The notes under the pieces were generated by a model. It had not been told where the DNA came from and searched no databases. It was given only the letters and a program-made list of their open reading frames with translations. The translations under genes and the position numbers were made by a program. Shown piece by piece: positions 1 to 11,050 of a DNA stretch of 64,000 nucleotides. The stretch covers positions 1 to 64,000 of the forward strand of contig LNAC01001953.1 in the NCBI GenBank assembly GCA_002007465.1, given 5' to 3'. Origin of the DNA: Ailurus styani. Taxonomy: Eukaryota > Chordata > Mammalia > Carnivora > Ailuridae. Each line of letters starts with the position of its first letter. Within the stretch, counting starts at the first letter, position 1.

Positions 1-200
1 TGAACCAATAAACCTTGTGTGGCTTGCATCTGTGGAGGTCGTTGTCATTGCATCCCTGGCTAGGGGAGGTCGGGGCGATTGGGAGTTTACATTCCCCTGT
101 GATAAGGAGTAGGGCCTGTGATTGGACAGGGGCTCAGAGAGTGTGGGAAGCTGGTAGTCTGCTTCTAGACCTTATTCTATAAATAATTCATGAATACTTT
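1..200. other. left edge, unassigned sequence
   Basis: Nothing coding is visible. An AATAAA at 7-12 followed by GT-rich sequence looks like a poly(A) signal, either of an LTR R-U5 or of an upstream transcript, but the window edge prevents a decision. Confidence 0.3.
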
Positions 201-440
201 TTTATTGACATACAAATCATGTTTCCTAAAATTCACCCCTTCAAAATATATAATTCAGGAAAAGAGAAAATACATGTTCACACAGAATTGCATACATATG
301 TTCATAGCAGTATTATTTGTAAATAGCCAAAAAGTAAAAAAGGTTCAAATGTCCATCACCTAATGAATCAGCAAACAAAATGTGGTCTATTCATGCAGTG
401 GAATATATTTCACTAGTATATGAAAATTTGTTCCTATATA
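201..440 (+). repeat. old L1 fragment (ORF2 end / 3' region)
   Basis: The sequence reads like the conserved L1 stretch that encodes the ORF2 C-terminus (catagcagtattatttgtaa, then a run resembling the usual aatgtccatca...aaatgtggt). It is diverged and carries no open frame. The orientation is the same as the gene. Confidence 0.6.
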
Positions 441-827
441 TAGCTCTGTGCTTTCCTACTTTGTGCTCCTACCGTCATACAAATTGCATATTTATTGTGT
501 ACCTGTATATAGGGATTTGTAATTACTGAGTTATGTAGTTGTCTATGGACTGGATGAGAGAAAAAAGAGTTACTAACAAAAATGCATTTATGCTGTTTTT
601 TTATATTTGCCTATGTAGTTACCTGTACTTGTGCTCTTTATTTCTTTATGTGGATATGAATTGCTATCTGGGTCCTTTCCTTCAGCCTGAAGGACTTTTT
701 TTTCTGTAGGGCAGGTGTACTATTGGCAAATTCTCGTGGTTTTTGTTCACCTGGGAATCTGTTAATTTGTCCTTCATTTTCGAAGGATACCTTGCTCCTT
801 ACAGAACTCTTGGTTGGCAGTCTTATT

Positions 828-1023
828 CTTTTTTTTTTTTTTTAGAGATTTTATTTATTTGACAGAGAGAGATTACAAGTAGGCAGAGAGGCAGGCAGAG
901 AGAGAGGAGGAAGCAGGCTCCTTGTCGAGCAGAGAGCCCGATGCGGGCCTCGATCCCAGGACCCTGAGATCATGACCTGAGCCGAAGGCAGAGGCTTTAA
1001 CCCACTGAGCCACCCAGGCGCCC
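828..1023 (-). repeat. CAN-SINE (tRNA-Lys-derived), full length
   Basis: On the + strand it reads T-run, AGATTTTATTTATTTGACAG, GA-rich body, then the tRNA-derived head ending CCACCCAGGCGCCC, so the element is antisense to the gene. A short target duplication (TTATTCTT) is visible at 823-830 and just after 1023. Confidence 0.95.
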
Positions 1024-1841
1024 TTTATTCTTTAAGCACTTTGAATATGTCATCCTGCTGCCTCTGGCCTCCATGGTTTCTGATGGGAAAGAAGCTGTGA
1101 ATCTTCTTGAGGAGCCCTTGTGCATGAAGACTGACTTCTCCCTGCTTTTAAAATTCTCCATTTTGACTGTTTGATAATGGTGTGTCTTGGTATGGATTTC
1201 TAAGTTTATTCTACTTGGAATTTGTTGAGCTTCTTGAATATGGAAATTTTTCTGATCATATTTGGAAAGGTTTTGCCCCTTCTGCCTTCAGTTATTCTCT
1301 TGGACCCCTTTACTGTCCCTCATCCCTTTCTGAGACTCCTGTTATGTAAATGCTGGCTTGCTTGATGGTGTCTCACAGGCCTCTGAGGATTTGTTCATTT
1401 TTCTTCATCCTGTTTTCTTTCTGTTCTTCAGATTGGATAATCTGTGTTGATTTATCCTTCAGTTCAGTGGTTTCGTATTCTCCTTGCTCAGATCAGCTGT
1501 TGTACTCCTTGAGGGAATTTTACACTTTGGTTATTATATTTTACAACTCCAGAATTTGTTTGGTTCTATTGAAATGTTTTTATCTTATTATTGATATTCT
1601 CTATTAGGTTAGACTTTCTTTTCATACTTTCTTTGGTTTTTCAGGCATGGTTCCTTAAGTTCTTTGTCCAAATATAAAAGAGCTAATTTAAAGTTTTGGT
1701 CTAGTTAATTCAGTGTCTGGGCTGGCTCCGGATATTTTTTTATTTGTTGCTTTCTTTCCTGTGCATAGGTCATAGTATCATGTTTTCTTGCACGTCTCAT
1801 ATTTTTTTGTTGAAAACTGGACATTTAAAATTCTGTAACAT

Positions 1842-2043
1842 GGGGCACCTGGTTGGCTCAGTTGATTAAGTGTCCAACTCTTGGTTTTGGCTTAGGTCAT
1901 GATCTCAGGGTCCTGCGATTGAGTTCCATGTCAGGCTCTCTGCTCAGTGGGGAGCCTGCTTCTCCCTTTTCCCCTGCCTGCTACTCCCCCTACTTGCGCA
2001 CGCACTCTCTCTCTCAAATAAATAAATAAAATCTTTAAAAAAA
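1842..2043 (+). repeat. CAN-SINE, sense orientation
   Basis: The head starts GGGGCACCTGGTTGGCTCAG and the element ends in (AAATAAAT)n AAATCTTTAAAAAAA. It is the only SINE in the window in the same orientation as the gene. It is more diverged than the young copies and has a CT-rich middle. Confidence 0.93.
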
Positions 2044-2767
2044 TGTTGTGATGTGACAACTCTGGAAATTAGATTCTCTACTCTTCTCAAGGTTCTTGTA
2101 ATCGCTGCTTGCTGGAGTTGTTGTCTTTAGTGACTTTTCCAAGTGACTTCTTTAGTTTGTATTCTGTGTTGTACATGGCCACTGAAGTCTCAGCTCCTGG
2201 TCAGGTAATGCTTGGATAGAGAGCTCCTTGAATGCCCACGTGGAACTGATGAACCTCCCTGTCTTTGCCTGAGGGCTCTGTGTGCACTTTGGGACACACC
2301 TTCAGCACTTGCCCTGGTGTAGGGGACAGCTCTGCCTCAGCCCTCACTTTCTGCTCCTGCAGAGCCTCCAGAGCAGCTGGAGGGTAGAACTTCCGGCCTT
2401 TTCAGGTATTTCCTTAGCAGATGCCCAGCTCAGTAGGAGTGGCCTAGATTCCCAGGAATTTTTGGGAACTTTGCAAAATTTGCACAGACATCTCATTTCC
2501 CAGCTTTTCCTCTTAGGCTTTTTGGTTAGTGTATTATTTACCCCAGCTATTACCCACTGCCTCAGGCAGCTGTGGAGTGCCTCTAATTGTTTTCAACAAA
2601 TGTCCCCCAGGGAAAAGGCTTTTTACACTGAGTAAATTATGAGTCAGGTGAAATACAGATAGTTTGTAAGTGATATTTTGCAATGAAACACCTGTTAGGT
2701 CAAAGAAGGACAATTTTTGAGAATGAGGCTTTGAAAGATCTTGAGCCCATTCTGTTCTCTCTGGGCT

Positions 2768-3001
2768 GTTTTTTTTTGTTGTTTTTTTTTTTTGTTTGTT
2801 TGTTTTTTGTTTAAGATTTTATTTATTTATTTGACAGGGAGAGACACAGTGAGAGAGGGAACATAAGCAGGGGGAGTGGGAGAGGGAGAAGCAGGCTTCC
2901 TGTGGAGCAGGGAGCCCGAATCAGAACTCAATCCCAGGACCCTGGGATCATGACCTGAGCTGAAGGCAGACGCTTAATGACTGAGCCACCCAGGTTCCCT
3001 A
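2768..3001 (-). repeat. CAN-SINE with long T-rich tail
   Basis: A T/TG-rich tail (2768-2815) is followed by AAGATTTTATTTATTTATTT, a body with CATAAGCAGGGGGAGTGGGA, and a head ending at CCACCCAGGTTCCC. GGCTGTT flanks both sides (2764-2770 and 3002-3008). This body type is older than the GTAGGCAGAGAGG type. Confidence 0.92.
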
Positions 3002-3488
3002 GGCTGTTGGTTTTTAAGGATGCTGCAGAACCAGAGAGCAGAGGGTGGGACTAAGGCACAGTTAAAATATCACGAACACACATGTTGCTGTTCTTGCTAA
3101 AGATTCAGCATTTTTTTCTTGAATGGATACTCCTTGCGTTGCTGCAAGCCTTCAGTTAATTTCCAGAGTCCTGTAAAAGTGGATTCTGACAGTTTTTGCT
3201 AGCTTTCTTGTTCTTTCATGGAGGACAGAATTTTCAGTTCCCCATATCACCAGTTTTGCTGACTCTAATTCATAAATATTTAGTGCAGTCTTCTATATTG
3301 TGTTTTTCTCCTCAAACATATGCATATTAAAGTTAAAAAAACTGTTTAATTGGGGTTGCAGGAGACATGTGGAGCAGTCACTGAGTGAGCAGCTGTTGGA
3401 CAGAAGAGCTTGAGGGCTTATATAGGGCATCAGCCTCAGAGGGGTCAGGAACTCTACTGAACAGCCCCTGTTGCTTTTTGTCTCCCAG

Positions 3489-3775
3489 GCTAAGGCTGCC
3501 AGGGGCTCAGCTCTGCTCACATGGATGGGACAGAGACCCGACAGCGGCGGCCAGAGGAGCTGGTTCTGCCACAGACCCTCAGTCTTGGAAGACTCTCTAC
3601 AGCTTCAAAAGATGGACCTCTGAGTGTGCCTGAGAGCCAAAGGGCAGTCCCTAAACCACTGTGGACTGAGCTCAGCAGGGAGACTGCCTTGTCCATTGGC
3701 CTTCAGGTGATAGTCCCCTTCATGTGTGCAGGACTGGGACTCTCCGGGGCTGGTGTACTTTTGAACTATTTCCAG
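3489..3775 (+). CDS. SLC41A3: SLC41A3 coding exon 1 (canonical first coding exon)
   Basis: The first coding exon of the SLC41A3 magnesium transporter. The acceptor follows a pyrimidine tract (ttgctttttgtctcccag, ending 3488). Then come 32 bases of 5' UTR, ATG at 3521, and the donor CAG|GTAAGA after 3775. It encodes residues 1-85: a polar cytoplasmic N terminus (starting MDGTETRQRR, which I recognise from mammalian SLC41A3) and the first membrane helix, about residues 57-82 (GLQVIVPFMCAGLGLSGAG). It ends in phase 0 after NYFQ, which joins to RWPVF in exon 2. The ATG context is moderate (C at -3, G at +4). Because an acceptor precedes the ATG, at least one noncoding exon must lie upstream; I could not place it. 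Confidence 0.95.
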
Positions 3776-4609
3776 GTAAGAGGGAACTAAATGGTAATAG
3801 TGCTGTTGGTGGCATTGTTGAATGTCATCCCTGAAGAGTAGGCCGCTACATGTTGAGTCCAGCTTGAGGGAGAAGGGGCAGGGCCTTCTCTTCTCAAATA
3901 CCATATTTCTACAACTTGCACAGGATTCTTTTAGTTACTGGTGATGGAGACTAAATTTAACCCAGATTAAGCTTAAAAAAGACAATTTATTAGCTCATGT
4001 AATTGAAATATCTAAGGGGTTGGATTTCAGGCATTGCATGATCCAAGTGCTTAAATGATGCTAGCTTTTTCTCTGTGACTCAGCTATGTTTTCTGTACCT
4101 AGAGGTGAGGATGGCCGATGGCAGTTAATCCTTAGTACATGTGTTCTTAGAAAAAAGAATTTGTTAATGTCCACATCAGCCTCTGAAAATTGATGCTGAT
4201 GTCAGGTATCCACTCCTGTTCTAGTCACTGTTCCTGAGGAAGGACATTCTCTGCTTGGCAAGCCTAACTCATGGTGTTAATCACTCTCTGAGGGGAGGCA
4301 GGGCCCTTTGATTTGAAGCCCTACTGGAATGTCACAGGTGGGGAACTAGGAATTACCCATCAGACAAAAATGTTACCAATGTACCATGCTTTTCCTGTTC
4401 TGCTACTGTCAGAGCCCCATTCCTTCATCAGTCCTGCCTGGAAAGGCATAATACCTAAGAATATTCTAAGTAATGACTGGTTAGCTCTCTCCTATCAGCA
4501 ACCAGCAGAGAACAAAGATCACCTAGAGTGGGGCAAGCTGGGAGAAGCAGGGCTGCCCCATCTGACAGCTCCCAGCCCATGCTTCACTCAGTGCTCCAGG
4601 GGCTCTGCA

Positions 4610-4634
4610 CTGGGGGTGGGGGTGGGGGTGGGGT
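4610..4634 (+). repeat. (GGGGGT)n G-rich run, possible G-quadruplex
   Basis: Successive tracts of four to five G separated by single T, ending in GGGG, satisfy the usual four-tract quadruplex pattern on the + (transcribed RNA) strand. Confidence 0.6.
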
Positions 4635-5423
4635 CTCTGTGCCTGAAAACTTGGGCCCTGCCCCTCAGTCATTTGAGTCTCAGTTTTGCCATGTAGCTGT
4701 AAGGCTGGTGGTTTAAAATTTTTTTAAACCAACACTAAAATCAGGTTTCATGTAAAAGTCTGAATTTCTGTTTTCTCTGGAAAACCTGGCAACTCTTAGC
4801 AACTTTGGACCCACATTCTCTCAGGGCCGCACTCAGTGGTTGCTGTCCCCTCTAGGTGACCGTGTCCTCTGGTTTGCCACAGTCCCCACCACTCCCTCTT
4901 ATTACACCATCCTACTTCACTCCATCACCTGCCTGGCCCTGCCCCAGTCTGGGGTTCTCAAAAGACCCTTGCAGCACCCAGCTGTTCAATTTCTCATAAC
5001 TTCACAACACCAGTGACCAGCTGTACTCTGAAGACCCACCTAGACCTTGTCAGGCCCCAGGATGGGCTTCTCTTAAACTGGAGTCCCTATCCCAGTTGGA
5101 TTCATTCCCCATGTTTGGTTTCTCTCTGACCTCCAGACCCCTCAGCTCTCTCCTTTCTCCCAATGACCTGGTGCCCTCTGTGCCTACATCTTTCTTTAAG
5201 CCGTGGTCAGTTAGCACTGCCGTAACCTCTGGAGCACCTCAGTGCCTGGCTTCCGTAATGCAGAGATTCCTCTCCACCCCACTCCTGCTTCCTGCCCCTG
5301 CCTCCTCACTACCTTCCTTACTTCAGGTCCTCCTCCCTGCAGTCCATTCTCTCTACCAGCGATAGTCTGTTTTATTGACGGTACCTGCCAGCACGACATC
5401 ACTCGGTATGTATCCTACACACT

Positions 5424-5536
5424 CAAACACACACACACACACCTCTCACATATATTTATACATACGTTCATAGACACCAACCCCAATGTACATACAAACA
5501 TTGGTTCAGAAAGTGTGCATACACACACACACACAA
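5424..5536. repeat. two CA microsatellites
   Basis: (CA)n runs near 5428-5442 and 5520-5535 are separated by about 80 bases of CA-rich imperfect sequence. They account for the Thr/His-rich frames seen here. Confidence 0.85.
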
Positions 5537-5559
5537 GTTTATAAATTATATAAGGAGAG

Positions 5560-5805
5560 GCAGTATAATAATGAACTGAACTGCTTAATTGGCCAGACTC
5601 TGGAGCTACTCAAACTGGGTTTGAGTCCAACCTTTGTTGCTTATACGAATTGCTCTTTGTTCCCTGTTTTCTCTTCTCTAAATTAGAGTTGACCCCACAA
5701 GGTTGTTAAGAGGACCGTGAAGTGCTGGTCACGGTGCCAGGCATTAGAAAGCACCCAGTGAAGATTAACTGCTGTTGTTGCTGTCATCACTGATTATGTC
5801 ACCTG
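5560..5805 (+). repeat. MIR element
   Basis: The core resembles MIR: ACTCTGGAGC..., TTTGAGTCC, then GGTTGTTAAGAGGA and GGTGCCAGGCA. It is ancient and shared across mammals. Confidence 0.7.
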
Positions 5806-5973
5806 CAGTTCTGGGCCAATTTTCAAGAACTTACATAAAATTGAAACTCAAGAGGATAGATTAGGCAGAAATATCCATTCTAGAGTTTCTTTCATGTATT
5901 CATTAGACCCACATGAGGGTCTTGGCCCAACTGCCATGTCAGGGGAACCTCCACGATACAGATCTGAATTTTA

Positions 5974-6182
5974 TTTCTTATTTTTTTTAAGATTTTATTT
6001 ATTCATTTGACACACAGAGAGAGATTACAAGTAGGCAGAGAGGCAGACAGAGAGAGAGGAGAGAGGAGGAAGCAGGCTCCCCGTGGAGCAGAGAGCCCGA
6101 TGCGGGCCTCGATCCCAAGACCCCGGGATCATGACCTGAGCCGAAGGCAGCGGCTTTAACCCACTAGGCCACCCAGGCGCCC
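5974..6182 (-). repeat. CAN-SINE, young type
   Basis: A complete element from tail to CAGGCGCC head. It has a perfect 15-bp target duplication CAGATCTGAATTTTA at 5959-5973 and 6183-6197, so the insertion is recent. Confidence 0.96.
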
Positions 6183-6197
6183 CAGATCTGAATTTTA

Positions 6198-7090
6198 AAG
6201 TCTGTGTTGATTACCTGTGGAATAAAATCCAGACTCCACAAACTGGTATCCAAGCATCCTGGGTTCCCCTTGGCTGTATCAGTTAGGATGGTTTCAGCCA
6301 CAAATATCAGAAAGCACACCGAGACTAAAATTAAATAAGAAGGAAATCTGTTATCTCCCAAAATGGAATTTCCAAGGTAGGGTAATTCTGGGTTTGGTTA
6401 AGTGTTACCGTCACCAGCCAGCGATGCTTCCAAGGAACCAGGACCTTTCCAAGTTCCTGCCAAGTGAGCACCCAAAGTTGGCCACATCACGTTCCGAGGT
6501 AAAAAAAAAAAATGGGTCATGTGTTCTGGTTCCTCCTTCTTAAGCACAGGGAACCTTTCCTAGGCACTCCCAACAGAATCCCCCAACTTCTTACTGGCAG
6601 ATTTGAGGCACGTCCCACTTTGAAACCAAAAATTGGCAAAGGGAATGGAATGGCCTTGATTGGTTTGTCCTGTTTGAAGTGAAGAGTAGGTCCCCTGCCC
6701 TGTGGGAAGAGGGATGGGTTCCTGTGTACATTTGGGGTCTGTGAGGAAGGCTGGAAAGGGGCAGTGGTGCCACGCTGGCTCAGGGCTCCTGAGGCACCAG
6801 CCTTGCAGCTCTGTCCAGTGGTGCTGGCTTTAGTCTCAGCTTCATGGTAGCCTATAGCCTCATTTAGACTGTCCCCTCCCTTGCCTGCCTTCCCACCAGC
6901 CCCAAGTGAAGAGGCTTCCCATCATCCTTCCTGCCCCATTTCACATAGGCAGTCTTTCATGGAGCCTTTCCTGAGGTACCAGCTCCACTGATGTTACACC
7001 TTCACAGACGATGGGACATTTGCCATTTCCTTTTATCTTGTGCATTAAGCTGGTGTCTCCTTGGTTTAAATGTGAACTACCTGAGAGGAA
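6198..7090. other. intron 1 unique sequence
   Basis: No gene, RNA gene or recognisable mobile element was seen. Some parts (6200-6400) may be old repeat remnants. Short frames lack domains. Confidence 0.45.
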
Positions 7091-7094
7091 TAGA

Positions 7095-8103
7095 GGCTAC
7101 ACCTTTTTTTTTTTTAAAGTTTTCTTTTTCTAGAAAAGGTAAAATATCCATGTAGGTCAGGGTTCAAGAGGTTCACCAATGTGCACAGAGACCAATCTCC
7201 CCAGTCTATACAGAGGGGACCAGTGGGCTGCAGTTGGTTGTGTTTTCTCCTGAAGATATTTTATGCATGTGCAAACAAGTATCTATATCTGTTCATCTGC
7301 TTCTGTATATTTTTCTCTTTTTTCAAGTTTTTTAGCATATACAGACTATTGAGTGTTTTGCTTTTTTTCTCTTTATCATATAGCTATACAGTATATTCAT
7401 CACAAAATATATTCTCTTTACAATATTCTTTAGGTATATTAAGAGTTTCTTTTTTTAAAATGGTTCTTCAGTATTCCATTACACAAATATACCAGAATTT
7501 ATTTAGCTATTTCCCTTCTGATGTGCTTTTAAATTTAATAGTTTGCTAAGCTGCCATAACAGAGTACCACAGACTGGGTGGCTGAAATGTGAGAGGCTTC
7601 TTTTCTCACAGTTCTGGAGGCTGGAAGTCCAAAATCAAGGTGCCCTCAGGGTTGGTTTCTCTCGAAGCCTCTCTCTTTGGTATGCAGATGGCCACCTTCT
7701 CCCTGTGTCCTCACAGGGTCATCCCTCTATGCATGTCTGCGTTCAAATTGTCCTTTTCTTATAAGGACACCAGTCATACTAGATTAAGACCTACCCTTAT
7801 GACCTCATTTTAATTTAATACCTTTTTAAAGGCCCAATTTGTTGGCACCAAATGCAGTCATATTCTGAGGTATGGGATGGGGGGGGAGGGTTAGAACTTC
7901 AGTTTGGGGGAGGGGGCACGGTTCCGTTCATAACAACAACTTAAAATGGTATTACCAACAAAAGCTGCAGTGAATCATCTTGACATTTCATACAAGCCTG
8001 GGTAAATGAGTGGGATAAATTGTTGCAAGTAGAAGTTGCTGGGTCAAAAGGTGCATGCATTTGTTACTTGGATAGATATCTCCAAATCACTTGCCCTAGG
8101 GGT
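7095..8103 (-). repeat. old L1/HAL1-type LINE, outer layer of nest, left part
   Basis: The antisense strand matches the old L1/HAL1 pattern (cagtattccattacacaaat near 7469, then the gctgggtcaaaaggtgcatg block near 8038). It is interrupted by an unassigned repeat (7545-7935) and then by the sense L1 fragment starting about 8104. The same element resumes at about 10590-10690 and possibly 11060-11450. Confidence 0.6.
7545..7935 (+). repeat. ancient interspersed repeat, family not assigned
   Basis: It carries the common mammalian repeat opening gctgccataacagagtacca, followed by a motif like cacagttctggaggctgga and a distal 'ttcttataaggacaccagtc' block. Related diverged copies lie at 31650-32060 and 59285-59615. 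I recognise the pattern but cannot name the family with certainty. Confidence 0.6.
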
Positions 8104-8484
8104 GGGACCAGATCAACAAAACTAGAAACTGGTTCTTTGAAAGAATAAGATCAATAAACTTCTGGCCAGACTTATCCAAAGAAAAGGGAAAGGACCCAGA
8201 TGAATAGAATCATGAATGAGAAGGAAGAGATCATGACTAACACCAAGGAAATAGAAACAATTATTAGAAATTATTATCAGCAACTTTATGCCAACAAATT
8301 AAGCAACATGGAAGAAATGGATACCTTCCTGGAAACTTACAAACTACCAAGACTGAAACAGGAAAAATAGACTATCTGAACAGACCAATAACCAGCAAGG
8401 AAATTGAAAGAGTGATCAAAAACCTCCCAAAAAACAAGAGTCCAGGGCCAGATGGCTTCCCAGGGGAATTCTACCAAACATTTA
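8104..8484 (+). repeat. L1 ORF2 fragment (left half), middle layer of nest
   Basis: Sense-strand L1 reverse-transcriptase-region sequence, including the part encoding the conserved SPGPDG motif near 8440-8455. It continues at 10150 after the inserted younger L1. Frames are broken. It lacks a 5' end. Confidence 0.85.
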
Positions 8485-10134
8485 TTTTTTTTTTAAATTT
8501 TTTTTTAAATTTTATTTTTATTCTTTTCCCAAGGGGTACAGGTCTGTGAATCATCAGGCTTACATCTTTCACAGCACTCACTAAAACACAAACCCTCCCC
8601 AATGTCCATAACCCATCCACCCTATCCCTACCCTCCCACCCCCCAGTAACCCTCAGTTTGTTTTGTGAGATCAGGAGTCTCTTATGGTTTGTGTCCTTCT
8701 CCATCCCATCTTGTTTCATTATTTTTCCCTCCCTACCCCCCACGGCCCCCCACCCTGCCCCTCAAGTTCCTCATATCAGAGAGATCATATGATAATTGTC
8801 TTTCTCTGATTGACTTATTTCGCTCAGCATAATACCCTCCAGTTCCATCCATGTCGTTGCGAATGGCAAGATTTCGTTTCTTTTGATAGCTGCATAATAT
8901 TCCATTGTATATATATACCACATCTTCTTTATCCATTCATCTGTTGATGGACATCTAGGTTCTTTCCATAGTTTGGCTATTGTGGACATTGCTGCTATAA
9001 ACATTCGGGTGCACGTGCCCCTGAGGAACACTACCTTTGTGTCTTTAGGATAAATACCCAGTAGTGCGATTGCTGGGTCGTAGGGTAGCTCCATTTTCAA
9101 CTTTTTGAGGAATCTCCATACTGTTTTCCAGAGTGGCTGCACCAGTTTGCATTCCCACCAACAGTGTAGGAGGGTTCCCCTTTCTCCGCAACCTCGCCAA
9201 CATCTGTCATTTCCTGACTTGTTGATTTTAGCCATTCTGACTGGTGTAAGGTGGTATCTCGCTGTGGTTTTGATTTGTATTTCTCTGATGCCGAGTGATG
9301 TTGAGCACTTTCTCATGTGTCTGTTGGCCATTTGGATGTCTTCTTTGGAGAAATGTCTGTTCATGTCTTCTGCCCATTTCTTGACTGGGTTATTTGTTTT
9401 ATGGGTGTTGAGTTTGAGAAGCTCTTTATAGATTTTGGATACTAGCCCTTTATCTGATATGTCATTTGCAAATATCTTCTCCCATTCTGTCAGTTGTCTT
9501 TTGGTTTTGTTGACTGTTTCCTTTGCTGTGCAAAAGCTTTTAATCTTGATGAAGTCCCAATAGTTCATTTTTGCCCTTGCTTCCCTTGCCTTTGGTGAGG
9601 TTCCTAGGAAGAAGTTGCTGCGGTTGAGGTCGAAGAGGTTGCTGCCTGTGTTCTCCTCGAGGATTTTGATGGATTCCTTTCTCACATTGAGGTCTTTTAT
9701 CCATTTTGAGTCTATTTTTGTGTGTGGTGTCAGGAAATGATCCAGTTTCATTTTTCTGCATGTGGCTGACCAGTTTTCCCAACACCATTTGTTGAAGAGA
9801 CTGTCTTTTTCCCACTGGACATTCTTTCCTGCTTTGTCGAAGATTAGTTGACCATAGAGTTGAGGGTCCATTTTTGGGTTCTCTATTCTGTTCCACTGGT
9901 CTATGTGTCTGTTTTTGTGCCAGTACCATACTGTCTTGATGATGACAGCTTTGTAATAGAGCTTGAAATCTGGAATTGTGATGCCGCCAACTTTGCTTTT
10001 TTTTTTCAACATTCCTTTGGCTATTCGGGGTCTTTTCTGGTTCCATATAAATTTTAGGATTATTTGTTCCATTTCTTTGAAATAAATTGCTGGTATTTTG
10101 ATGGGGATTGCATTAAATGTGTAGATTGCTCTAG
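8485..10134 (-). mobile_element. young 5'-truncated L1 inserted into L1
   Basis: About 1,650 bases, antisense to the gene. The T-rich tail at the left (about 8485-8520) is the poly(A) end. The 3' UTR follows, then the ORF2 C-terminal half. An exact 15-bp target duplication TCTACCAAACATTTA lies at 8470-8484 and 10135-10149, inside the older sense L1. The long open frame and clean duplication argue for a recent insertion. Confidence 0.95.
8771..10072 (-). pseudogene. L1 ORF2p C-terminal fragment (433 codons, open)
   Basis: A LINE-1 ORF2 remnant coding the region downstream of the reverse transcriptase plus the Cys-rich tail. The first residues match the motif [18 protein letters not shown] Cys/His-rich cluster ([18 protein letters not shown]) lies near residues 293-310, and the frame ends near YHMISLI. 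The endonuclease and reverse transcriptase are absent because the insertion is 5' truncated, so this is not a functional retrotransposon gene. Its uninterrupted frame shows how young it is compared with the other L1 copies in the window. Confidence 0.9.
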
Positions 10135-10149
10135 TCTACCAAACATTTA

Positions 10150-10588
10150 AAGAAGAAATTATACCTATTCTACTGAAGCTGTTCCAAAAAATAGAAATGG
10201 AAGGAAAACTTCCAAACTCATTCTGTGAGGCTAGCATTCCCTTGATCCCCAAACCAGGCAAAGACCCCATCAAAAAGGAGAATTTCAGACCGATATCCGT
10301 GATGAACATGGATGCAAAAATTCTCACCAAAATACTAGCCAGTAGGATCCAACAGTACATTAAAAGGATTATCCATCACGACCAGATGGGATTTATCCCT
10401 GGGATACAAGGGTGGTTCAACATCTGCAAATTAATCAGTGTGATAGATTATATTAATAAAAGAAAAGACAAGAACCATATGATCCTTTTAATTAATGCAG
10501 AAAAAGCATTTGACAAAATACAGCATCCTTTCCTGATTAAAACTCTTCAGAGTGTAGGGATAGAGGAAACATTTATCAATATTCCTCC
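10150..10588 (+). repeat. L1 ORF2 fragment (right half), middle layer of nest
   Basis: Direct continuation of 8104-8484 once the inserted L1 and one copy of its target duplication are removed. It encodes conserved reverse transcriptase text (motifs like PKPGKDP and FRPIS near 10240-10300, QMGFIPG near 10383). An open stretch runs 10197-10652, the last part being outside the L1. It ends abruptly at about 10588 with no poly(A). Confidence 0.85.
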
Positions 10589-10700
10589 ACCACCAAAGGA
10601 AAATCCCTGTTTCCCAGCACTTGGCAGCATAGTTTACTATGAAACCATTTAATCTTTAACAGTCTGATAGATGGAAAATTGTGTTTCATTGTACACTATT
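10589..10700 (-). repeat. old L1/HAL1-type LINE, outer layer of nest, right part
   Basis: After the sense L1 ends, sequence like 'cctgtttcccagcac...acagtctgatagatggaaaa' matches the next part of the same antisense old LINE seen at 7095-8103. Confidence 0.5.
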
Positions 10701-11050
10701 AATTTCTATCACTCTATAACACATCATCCCAAAATCTAGCAGCTTAAAATGGCACTCACGTATTATCTCACGGGCACTGTGGGTAAGGATCCAGTTAGCA
10801 GGGTTTCCTGCTTTCAGGCCTCTCAGGATGTTAGGCCACGGCCATGGTATCTTCCCGGTGTGCACACACTGTTGTTGGACTCAGGGCCTCAGTTCCTCAC
10901 TGCCTATCGCCCAAAGACCATCTTCAGTACTTTCCCTGTGGGACATGTCCCACACAGCAGGTTCATCAAATTGTGAGGTCTGAGAAGGAAACAGTCTGTT
11001 AGCAAGTCACACAAACCACTGCCTTTTGTAACCTCTTTCTTCTGAGTCAC
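10701..11050 (+). repeat. ancient interspersed repeat, family not assigned
   Basis: The opening tataacacatcatcccaaaa followed by 'agcagcttaaaatggcactc' belongs to a widespread diverged mammalian repeat. A related copy lies near 21285-21600. Confidence 0.5.

Larger units (their letters stand above)
660..2640 (-). repeat. old L1M-type LINE, 5' region, interrupted by two SINEs
   Basis: The antisense strand resembles the 5' part of ancient mammalian L1 elements. The run after 710 (gggcaggtgtactattggca) and the stretch around 1031-1060 (agcactttgaatatgtcatc) are characteristic, and related copies occur at 37430-37660 and 57430-57600. Two CAN-SINEs (828-1023 and 1842-2043) interrupt it. The right part (2050-2640) is less certain. 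Short open frames here (for example 2282-2635) show no recognisable domain. Confidence 0.55.
3776..5560. other. intron 1, first part: mostly unique sequence
   Basis: No exon or young repeat is seen. A G-rich (GGGGGT)n run lies at 4610-4634. The part around 5080-5320 is vaguely L2-like. Open frames such as 4313-4696 and 5096-5365 have no domain and no splice support. Confidence 0.5.

Noticed and set aside
828..1023. tRNA gene in the SINE heads
   Set aside because: The tRNA-like heads belong to CAN-SINE retroposons with A-rich tails and target duplications, not to functional tRNA genes.
8771..10072. Longest open frame (433 codons, minus strand) as a cellular gene
   Set aside because: Its motifs and order match the L1 ORF2 C-terminus, and it sits inside a 5'-truncated L1 with target duplications.
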